From contig JBITNC010000001.1 in NCBI GenBank assembly GCA_050084985.1, positions 180,048,001 through 180,112,000 on the forward strand: a stretch of DNA of 64,000 nucleotides, written 5' to 3'. This document shows positions 21,488 through 31,230 of this stretch, one piece after another. Both the position numbers and the translations under genes were made by a program. Every line of letters starts with the position of its first letter. The first letter of the stretch is position 1. The stretch comes from Nageia nagi (Eukaryota; Pinophyta). The notes below the pieces were generated by a model that worked only from the letters and a program-made list of their open reading frames with translations, had not been told where the DNA came from and ran no database searches.

Positions 21488-24400
21488 AACATATGAAATA
21501 AGTACAAACTAATATTGTCCCTTACCTCTCTCATTATGTGAAAATTCAAGGTCGGTATTCATAGCATTGGTAGGTTCTATGCTCCTACTTTTATCCAGCT
21601 AGTGGTTCCATCATATTTAAGTTAAGGAGTTACATACGTAGAGCTGATTGGTCACTGTATTTTAGGAAGAATAACTTTGTAAGGTAGAGAAAAGAGGGTT
21701 GAAAATATATGGCCATACTAAAGCAACTACTCATCTCAAAGCTGGAATGTAAGATTAATCATCTAGGAATATACATCATCTGCTTACCAAGAAGAATACA
21801 ATTTATATTGACCTAAAACCATTCCATTCCCAAACTAGAAATTGAAGTGTTACTTATATGGTCCTCAAATAAATGATACTAATGGGTTGCAACAATATTT
21901 GTAACATACAAGAAGCAAATGGAAGATCCATAATATTTGTGGTTTGAGATTTGGATTTAGTGGAGGCCATGTAGACGTGAGACCCCTCTTCTATAAATTA
22001 TGATGTGGACTCTTTGCATTTGGAGATAATAAGAAGATCCCCCTTGCAAGTGAAATGGAAGTGGCCTTCCTAGGCCATCGGCTTGTTGATCACCCATTGA
22101 CCCCGCCCAGGTACATATGCTTTCATGCTTCTCCTCCCCTCCCATTTATCCTCTCTCCTCTTTCCCTCTCCCTCTACACTCCTACATGTGGGATCATCAT
22201 GCAACTTTCTATTCAATGTAGGCATGCACAAATAATATACAATAAGTTGTACCAAATATTCTTACCCAAACCATGAAACTTTGTGGATGGATGAAATATA
22301 GAAATCATTTTTGTATCTCATTTTTTCATATTGTATTATGTTAATTGGCTCAATTTCATTTATTAATCAATTTGAATAATAAATACCATACATTCCTTTC
22401 ATCATATAGAAAGAAAACCTTTATTGTATTATAATATATAATTTTTCCTAATAATTTAAATAAAAAATAAAATACTATAGTACATTTCTTTAGTTATGTT
22501 TGCAAAATTTTATATATGATTTAGATGTCAACAAAATTGTGAACAAATATATATATGTAAGGAGGATAAGCCTCAAGCATCAATGCTTCATTATAAATGG
22601 TAAATTAGAATCATTCATATTGTTTTGAGGATAGAGAGTGTTTCCAGTTCTATATTCTGTTTTGTTTAATAGATAACATATAAGTAAGTTTTTTTGGTTA
22701 ATTCAAGGTGTTGTAGGCTATCTATATTCAAAGGTATATAAAGGTATAATATAGAGTTTAAAAAGATAAAAAATCCATAGTATGTTTAGTATTTATGTGC
22801 AATCATATTGTAATATGTATATTTAATATTATATATATTTAGTTTGAGATAGTTAATATGAAAATTATAGTTCATTAACTATATCAATAAATTTTTTTTT
22901 TTAAATCTAATAATATGTTATCATATTAATAATATAATATTTCTATATTATAACATTTGATGTTTGATTACAAGTAGTGATTTTATTTTTCTTTATGCAT
23001 ATATCACTACTCATATCATGGGAAAATGATGACAACTAAGAAATCTTATATAATTAACATAGTTACTACCTCCTCAAATTGATATATTCATCAAAGAATT
23101 GATATTTATTTCACATGTCTCACATAATAACAAGGTTGTCATTCTTTAATTGCTAATAGCCCTCCATAGAATGCTATTCAAGGGTGTAAATGAATAATGG
23201 ATGATCTATTATAATATGGAAAGAATTGAATATATTTTAATAAATTAATATTAGTCATCATATTTTTATATGGTCATATTAATCATCTTGTTTATTATAC
23301 TATTATATTATAATATTTATTTTTAATAATAATCTATCTTCTATACTAGATAGGTAACATTATTGTCATACATTATATTTTTATATCTTAATCATACTTC
23401 AAAATATATTACAAACCATATTAATAAATATAGATATGTAGTTTAAACTTATTAAATATAAAAAAATATTATCAAGAGAAGTAATTTATCAAATGCAATT
23501 TTTTCACTTTGTGCATACATATTATGAAAATAAATATCTTTTGAGAGTCTCATCTCTTTCTATCAACAAGAGGTAAATTATGTGTTATGAATATCATGGA
23601 TAAGTAAAACTAAAATATTTGAATGTCTTCATTGAAAACTTTTCTTTATTAGGAATTGTATTAAGAAATTATATGAATTATAAAATTCATTAGTTTATAT
23701 TTAAATCTTATTGTACATATTATTGTAGGTTATTCTAATCTAATTACAAAACAATCATCAAAGCACTGTAAAAAGTATTAATAATTATATAGACTAAAGA
23801 AATCAAATCTTTTACGATGAAAAATATCAATTAGAAATTTGAATTACCTAGATAATTATAATAACTTAACATAGTACTTTATGATTATATTGTAGTGCAT
23901 GTTTTAGTTTTATTGTTAGTTTGCTAAAGTTAGTATGAATTTTATACATTTTTCTTTCTCATATCAATTATACTTGAAGAAATGTGACAGTATATTCTTG
24001 CAGAATCCTCTAAATTTTGCAACTCATAATCATTGAGGGAGCAATCCATCATATTTTACTGGCATACAAAGATGATACAACATATTTATGGTTTCTAATA
24101 CATTTTAATAGTTATAATATAATTTATATCACTACGATGTTATGTGGATTGTCCTTATCCATTATTAAGAGGATATATCCTATGTGGATACTTTATTTTA
24201 TTATCATATTTTCTACTAATACGATTACAAATTACTAGAATAAAATAACATGCAAATACCATATTATCAAAGTGAATACATGAAAATTTCATATGCTAAT
24301 GGAATAGTTGAAATTCAGAATATTATAATAAAATTTCATTTCATAAATATTTAACTATGCATTTGTTTACTATAAATTTTATGTATGATTTAAAAAATAA

Positions 24401-26288
24401 ATACTTATATAAAATATCTAAAAAAATGAATATAAATTATTTATCAATTATTTAAGATCCTATAAATTCTTTTTATGTATAATATTAATAATTTATATGA
24501 TAATAAAATAAATAATAATAATTTAAAAAATAAAATAATAATAATGTAAGCATAATAATTCAAAATTAATTGCGAAAAATTATCTTGATTTGTAGAGATA
24601 TTTTGAAAAGAAAATAAAAAATATATCATTATGCACATATCAATAGTTTTTTACTTTCAAAAGTATTAAAGAATAACGATTATTGTTAAGTTATAAGTTA
24701 ATTGTTATAATAGTAAAATATAAGTATGTAGTATTAGTAAAAATATTTTATCAGACATTATAATTCTAAATTTACCGACATGATTGTGAAAATAAATATT
24801 TATTGTAAATATTATAATCTCTTGTAATCATAAGATATTAATTATGTGTTTGCACCTATAGGAATTATAATCTAATAAAATATTTTTTATATTCATCACA
24901 AGAAAGAATATTGCATTCAATTAAATAAAAGTTGAAGTAAATAATAAAATAAATGCTGAACTACACTTCTTTAGATATATCATTAGAAAACATAATAACA
25001 TCCACATAAGAAATATTAGAATTCAAATAGGAAATATTGTATTCAATCAAATAAACTATATTTATATAATAATTACAAATTAAATTAAATAATAATATAC
25101 TAACTTAAAGTATTCAATAAAAATAAGTTCACATCTATTTCAAAATATGATATTGCACTATCATTTTTTAAAAGATCGTATTTACAATTAATAACACATG
25201 TTATTATGGTAAAATTTATTTGTAACATTATGTAATTCATTAAATATTTGTTATAAATTTTTTATAATAGATAAGATGTCTTATTTATCAATTAAATGAT
25301 TAGTTAAAAGACATAGTGTGATAATATGCAATAGTAGTATAATGACAACATACGTGGCCATGTAATACCAAAAAAGTAAAAAAAAATTAAAAATTAGATC
25401 TAAAGGCTAAAAACTATTTCATGGTCGGCATGCTTTCTAACAAATTCTCAACCATCGATACGAGCTTCAAAATCTCAAATGTAATAAAATTTGTATAAAT
25501 GAAAATACAATAATACAAAGTTGATTTAATATGATAACGATGTAGAAAATATGTAAATTTTATAGTAAAGATCATTGTAGCATTTTTTAGGAATGTTGTA
25601 CTAATATTTTAAAATGTTATAAAGTTTTTACTATCATAAAGGAATTTGTTATGGTGACTTTTTGTAAGCATATTGTTACATAGTTTCAACTTTTATGATC
25701 AACAAAATTAGAAGATACATAAACAACCTAGATGTGTCAAATTTTTGGTGTGCATTAGAGTTATTTATAAGCTTATAAGAGTGATGAAATGAAATAATTT
25801 AGCATATTAAGAAATATAGTAGCAATCCATAATTCGCATAAATATATCATGTGAAAAGTACTAGTATACTCCAAATAACAATATTAGATGAAAAAAATAA
25901 TCTTAGACAAGTATCAATAATGCTAGCTACTTTGAGAGAGAAAAATCTCCAATGACTACTTTAAGAGGGAAAGACTCCAAATGTGCACCAATATTAGACA
26001 AGTAAGGAAATATATTATTCGATGATGATAACTACATTCATCATACCACATGTTTATAAACTTGTATATCATTAATACTAATCCTTATACTCTAGATATG
26101 ACCTTGATACTATCAATCCTATACCTAGGGCTTTAGCTAATCAATTACAAAATAGTTAATGCTAATTAATTAAGGTTATATGACCTCTCCATTCAAAAAT
26201 ATTTATACTTGAAGTAATACATTTTAAAATAATATCATTTGGTTCCTATGTGGCATCCTCTTTGATAAGTCTGTACTTTATGAGAGGC
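21488..26288. other. AT-rich intergenic region, no gene recognised
   Basis: Right flank of A. Most of 22280-26200 is extremely AT-rich with short A/T repeats and no open frame worth calling. A less AT-rich island at about 21960-22200 includes ACCCCGCCCAG|GTACAT on the plus strand, which resembles an exon end, and a pyrimidine-rich run after it. I could not link it to any protein in either strand. No LTR ends or RNA genes were seen. Confidence 0.5.
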
Positions 26289-27482
26289 TGTAGAATCCCA
26301 AATACAAATTCAATCACATAAACACCCATGTTTGGCCTAGAAGGGTAATTACAAGCAAATACAACCTCACAATTCCAACATTAGGGTTAGGGTGCCAAAT
26401 ACAAATCTACACAACACAATAAAGCTAATGTCTTGCTACAACATGCATGAATGGACAAGTACAACACAATGTTGTATAAATGGACAATGATACTAGATAA
26501 TATAAAGATCCAATTACCCAATGATTGTATTAATCCAGTATGAAGCAATAATAATATAATACTAGGCCCAAAGGGCTCAACATTGATCTCCAAGGAGCCA
26601 ATTAGGGCATAACAAATATGATCAATGTTGTATGGATGAAATAATGTTTGGGAAAGCCTCACTCTCTCAGACTTGGATGCTATGTTGTTGAACTCCCATG
26701 CTTGGAAACTAATGAAGGTAAGAATGCGACCTCAAAATGCCATCAAATGGACTAAGATGTTACACCTTAGTCATGGATCAACAAGATCCCTTAGCCTGCT
26801 AACCCTCCTAAATGTTGCACCTAGGGATGTGCTTGACATTGCATCAAGATTGGTGTCCACTGGATGGTATAAGTAATAATAATAATAATAATAATTCTAC
26901 ATCTCTAGCAATGATGCTCCAAGGCTTAATATAGTTCATACTAGATCTAGATCTCACCTAAAATTCATCACCTAACCCCTCAAACCCCAATGATGGTGCC
27001 TAGGGGTCATTTTAGGTCCAACATGGGTATTTTGACCTCCTTTATACTTCACTTGGGTCATCAAGCTCAATGTGGACCTTAGAGAGCATGTGTGGGTCAA
27101 AGAGATATGTGTGGGTGCCTAAGAGGTATACGTGAGTGTCATTGGCCAATGTGTGGGTCTAGGAGTCTCCCCAACATTGGTGCATATGTACAAATGCTTT
27201 TAATATCAACGTTGGGGCCATTAGGTGACTATCCATGCTTTAAGTGCTAAATAAGCCTTGAGATTCCCATAATCACTTTTTGGGATCTCTAAGTACATTA
27301 AATAATACTAATATACACTTAGGAGAGAGACATCCCACTTGGGGCTCACAATGGGGTCCAACAGCCCATTATGTCTTCTATCCCAAGCAATACAACTAAA
27401 GTTCAATTAAATAAATAATTATATACAAGGGGAATCTATTGGATTCCATAATTAATTACAATAGTCAAAGGGGGACATCACA
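26289..27482 (-). repeat. Candidate 3' LTR of gypsy element I
   Basis: Read on the minus strand it starts TGTGATGTCCCCC and ends GGGATTCTACA. It is preceded by a purine-rich AAGGGAGACTT (27483-27493) that could be the polypurine tract. It contains an (AAT)n run at about 26874-26895. There is no second LTR in the window to confirm the ends. Confidence 0.4.
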
Positions 27483-27903
27483 AAGTCTCCCTTATTGAAT
27501 TGCTCACCTTAAAGCAATTGTAGAATGCTACAACATATTATCTTCCAAGAATCCTTTAGCCTTATTGACTATAATCCACTAGAGTGGAATGCAACTTCAA
27601 TAAGTCTCCTCCATGGTGAAGGTCATGTATGAAACGTTGAATCTGCCTCCTCATGTATCAACATTGCATGCAAAATTTTTGATATGTTGTTGTTGTTGTC
27701 AATCCACATTAAGTACAAAAATTCTTGCAAATATTATGGTGCCATTATCCTTAGAAAACATAGGAGTGTATGTAGAGATGTTGATGCATCCATCCATACT
27801 AGGCATCTAGTTGTAGTAGCGGACATATGGAAGCCTCTTAGAAGATGTACCTACAAAAACATAAACTAAATCAAGCATAGTAAAAATAGGTGGAACCTTT
27901 ACT
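27483..27903. other. Spacer in gypsy element I, no gene recognised
   Basis: About 420 bp between the candidate LTR and the 30-bp repeat array. A TTGTTG run occurs near 27683. No frame or motif is recognised. Confidence 0.4.
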
Positions 27904-28490
27904 CCATGATTATGGCCAAACCATCCCCAAGCTCAACATTGGGTACCAAACTCTCCTAGCTGCCAATGTAGAGTTCCAATCTCTTCTAATTTCCAATGTG
28001 GCATACTAGACTTCGTTCAAGCCCATTGAAAAGGGTTGTAGCCTCTCTATGCTCAATGAGGGGTTCCAAGACTCCCACATACCCAATATCATGGTCCAAC
28101 ATGGAATGCCAAAACTCCATCATGCCAATATTTGGGTACTAAGCCTCACCAAACCCAAAATGAGGTACCATAACTCCACCATGCCTATTGTGGGATGATT
28201 GGGCCTCTCTAAGTTCAATGTAGGATGCAAGAATTCCTTTATGCTCATCATCAGGTACCAAAGCCCGTCAGTCTCCCATGTGAGGTGCAAAAGCTCCTCC
28301 AAGTCCAACATAGGGTGCAAGAGCCCCTCTAAGCTCAACATCAAGCACCAAGCTACTCCAATGTTTTACATGAGGGGTATAAGCTCCTCCCTATCCAACA
28401 TGGGGTATGGGAACTCCTCATTTCTCCTTGCCTTATGCCTAGGCTCCTCTATGTTTAATGTGGGCTCATATTCTTTCTCCTCCTTTTTCT
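27904..28490 (-). repeat. 30-bp tandem repeat array, in frame with element I protease tail
   Basis: About 19 imperfect units of exactly 30 bp in most steps. A plus-strand unit resembles CAACATGGGGTACC followed by AAGCTCCTCC and about six more bases. One spacer step is longer (near 28100). Because 30 is a multiple of 3, it reads as a 10-residue repeat. On the minus strand it gives units such as LEGLLHPMLD and LEELLHLTWE, and this frame is the same one as the protease tail (VREDFYVSPLKG) upstream. A few stops interrupt it. It could encode a repetitive C-terminal domain, or be a minisatellite that grew in place. Confidence 0.75.
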
Positions 28491-28559
28491 AACACCACTC
28501 AATCACCTCTAATCTTTTGTTGGCAACCTATGGGTAATAAGCTTAAATTCCCTACAAGG

Positions 28560-28994
28560 TGTGGGTATTACCATGAATGTTAATGATCATAGTGAGCTTT
28601 TTGTAGTTGGTGCAAATGTCACCCAACTCAAATAGCCATTGTACTCCTAAGATGATGTGAGAATGTCCCTTTAGAGGAGATACATAGAAATCTTCCCTCA
28701 CCATGTAGCTTCATAGTTTGAATCCAAATCTCTCAACAATTTGATCCACCAAGTGAGTTTCTCATTGGCATTGAAAACTTTGAAAACTTTAAACCCCTTG
28801 GTCTTAAGGTCCTTATTCTCCATAAAACCCTCATTAATGAAATTATGTGATGCTCTAGGTTCAATCAATATCATCACACTTTGATAGCTTGCTTGCCCCA
28901 CTATCTTCAATGTGAGGTACATCTTCACCCCATGGAGTGAAGCAATCATGCTCCCCAATGAGCCTTCCACCTTACGTGCCTCTTGGTCCAACAT
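28560..28994 (-). pseudogene. Gypsy element I aspartic protease
   Basis: The frame at 28698-28994 reads a retropepsin core: LTLKIVGQASYQSVMILIEP, then ASHNFINEGFMEN and FKVFNANEKLTW. The catalytic DTGAS is replaced by EPRAS, so it is inactive. In a shifted frame downstream, FYVSPLKGHSHIILGVQWL matches the segment that normally leads into gypsy RT. After that the sequence passes into the 30-bp array instead of RT. At least one frameshift and several stops are present. Confidence 0.75.
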
Positions 28995-29079
28995 GTCTAT
29001 TCTAATGTCTTAATCTAAATCACCCTCTTCCTCATTTGAAAATACCTCAATATAATGTACCTACCCTTTTCCTTGGAAA

Positions 29080-29990
29080 ATCCTACTTCCCATGTCTTCT
29101 TATAGTAGAAGCACTTTCCCTATTCTCTCAAATTTCTTCAAATGGTTGCATCCAATTGGCTTGTTTGAGGTGGGGCAAAAGGTTAGGACCTACTAGGTCC
29201 CTCCTTTTTAGCAAATATCTTTTGTGTGACCTGCCCTTTGTATGTCTTCCCTCCTTTGAGAGACTTCATGGTGGGATCTAAGTCGTATGTGGCTCTAATG
29301 TTGTCATTAAGATTTTTTGGTTTTAGATACCTTGACCATTCCCTCCAATGGCTCCATCAATCCTTCTATTAAAAGGAATGTCAATCTATCCTCAAGAATG
29401 ATATGAATCATGATTGCCACTTTCTAGAATTTGGATACATACTCATTTATCGCACCCTATTATTTCAAGATGTTAATTATCTGAAGTAGTCATTCTCCTT
29501 TTTCTGATCAAACCTCTTTACCAATATTCAAGCAAACTCATTAAAAGAGGTGATGTGGGAGTAATCTTAGCTGATTACTCCATGTTTCCACCATTTGAGG
29601 GAATAACCCTCAAAGTGCAGTCATGCAAAATGAATTTCATCCTCCTTTACCATGTTTGGATGTAAGGTGAAGTAAGTTTGCAATTGATGTAGCCAACCCC
29701 TAGTCATCATCCTCTTGCCATCATATAAGAGGACTTGCATTTTGTTGATCTTTTGTTGTAGATCCCTCTTATCAACCCACTAGTTACTTTGGGAGTGTGT
29801 GTTGTGAGAGCTAACTTCTTTTAGCCCCAAAATCTCCAAGTAGTTGTTGAAGTTCATGTCTCTCATCAATCTTGGATCCAGCATGGAGTACTTTTTGAAA
29901 ATTTGGTTCAACTCAGAAGGGCTAGGGATTTGGTTTGGTTGAATTCTTGGTAAACATGGGCTTGGACGATTTTGGAATAATGGGATACTC
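29080..29990 (-). pseudogene. Gypsy element I gag
   Basis: Minus-strand pieces match the retrotransposon gag domain: GWLHQLQTYFTLHPNMVKED, then FEGYSLKWWKHGVIS, LVKRFDQKKENDYFR, and a Q/N-rich INEYVSKFQ-like segment near 29430. A broken zinc-knuckle-like CFYYKKTWE lies near 29090-29115. Frameshifts and stops are frequent. The order gag then protease on the minus strand fits one polyprotein. Confidence 0.72.
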
Positions 29991-30122
29991 CCCTATCTTT
30001 TCAACATCCTCATATAGGAACCTCTTTAGGAGAGGGTTGGTTCCGTATGGGGCTCTATGAGAATGGGATCTCAAAAATGTGGGTTCCTAGAGACTCATGG
30101 ATCTATGATGAGTGGACCCTAT

Positions 30123-30678
30123 TATTGAAATGTATAAGGCATTATTGTAAAATCTCTTGATGTAAATTCATTTAATACTTAAAGGTATTCTAAATACCTT
30201 AAGTATTTAACGAATAAGGTAATGTAAATTCACTAATACTTAAAAGTATCCATAGATACGTTTTAAGTATTTATGAATAAAATTATCTAACTTATCCTAC
30301 ACTCCATCTCATGGTCATGCCCCTTGGGTAAAAGGGTGTTGGATGACATGACTTTGTATAATGGTTAAAAGAGTGATCCAAGGGAGGATTTTGGTTATAA
30401 ATAGAGGGTCCTATTTTTGAGATTACTCACTCATGTTTGTAGTGTTGTTATGTTTTAATATTGTTAGGATAAATAGGAAGAGTTATTGTAAGAGAGTGCA
30501 TATTGAGAATAAAGATCTTATATTAGTAGATGTACTCTCATGGTTGGAGGAACCACTTTACATTCATGTTAAGTTTGTGAGATTAACTATTGTGTTATAC
30601 TATTATGTTGAAGTTGTGAGAGATTTCTTAAGATATTGGTTGAATACAAATTTAATCATTTATGATTAATTTCTCTCA
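30123..30678 (+). repeat. Element H 5' LTR
   Basis: A 556-bp LTR. The start has decayed (TATTGAAATG where the others have TGTTGGAATG), and it ends CTCTCA. It carries two copies of the TACTTAAG inverted repeat (about 30174-30212 and 30235-30270) where the others have one, and TATAAATA at about 30397. Confidence 0.85.
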
Positions 30679-30680
30679 AG

Positions 30681-30693
30681 TGGTATCTAGAGC
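30681..30693 (+). other. Element H primer binding site
   Basis: TGGTATCTAGAGC, the family primer site with one inserted T. Confidence 0.8.
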
Positions 30694-30713
30694 TATACTT
30701 GGAGGCTCCTCTT

Positions 30714-31215
30714 TGTTGGAATGTACAATGCATTATTGTAAAGGTTTTGTATTATTTCTCTTTGTAAATTTACTAATACTTAAGGGTATCATTTGATACC
30801 TTAAGTATTTAAATGAATATGATAATGTAATTTGTCTTACACTCCATGTTATAAGCATGCCCCTAAGGTAAAAGGATGTGCATGTCATGCTTTTGTACAT
30901 TGGATAAAAGGGTGATCCAAAGAGGGATTTTGGCCTATAAATAAAAGGCTACCTCTTTGTGATTATACACCAATTATGGAGTAATGTTATGCTATAAAAT
31001 AGAAGTGTAAGAGATGAAATTAGGAGGATTGTAAGTGTTCATATTGTGAATGAAGTGAGATTTAGTTAGTGGATGTACTCTTAGTTGGAGGAACCACTTT
31101 ACATCTTGAGTTACTTTGTGAGATTGTCTTATTTATGAGTTTGTTAGATGTGTATTATGAGCTTTCAAGAGATCTTGGTTGTTTAGGAATTATCTTGTTA
31201 GTGTTAGTTCATTCA
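30714..31215 (+). repeat. Element C 5' LTR
   Basis: TGTTGGAATG...TTCATTCA, with the inverted repeat at 30775-30809 and TATAAATA at 30936-30943. Confidence 0.92.
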
Positions 31216-31218
31216 ATT

Positions 31219-31230
31219 TGGTATTAGAGC
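31219..31230 (+). other. Element C primer binding site
   Basis: TGGTATTAGAGC, one change from TGGTATCAGAGC. Confidence 0.88.

Larger units (their letters stand above)
26289..30122 (-). mobile_element. Ty3/gypsy-like element I, truncated, gag-protease only
   Basis: A minus-strand element with a candidate 3' LTR at 26289-27482, then 27483-28560 of sequence including a 30-bp repeat array, then protease and gag remnants up to 30122, where copia element H inserted. No RT, RNase H or integrase could be found between the protease and the candidate LTR. It may be a non-autonomous type, or pol may have been lost. Its 5' end lies beyond the nested elements, outside the window. Confidence 0.55.

Noticed and set aside
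24017-24638. Frames at 24017-24238 and 24444-24638
   Set aside because: Extremely AT-rich DNA, I/Y/L-rich products, no similarity or conserved partner.
27904-28490. The 30-bp array as a CRISPR array
   Set aside because: Units are adjoining, imperfect and in phase with codons, with no unique spacers; the DNA is plant nuclear.
28199-28492. 97-codon plus-strand frame over the 30-bp repeats
   Set aside because: The repeat step is a multiple of 3, so several frames stay open; the minus frame continuous with the protease is the better candidate.
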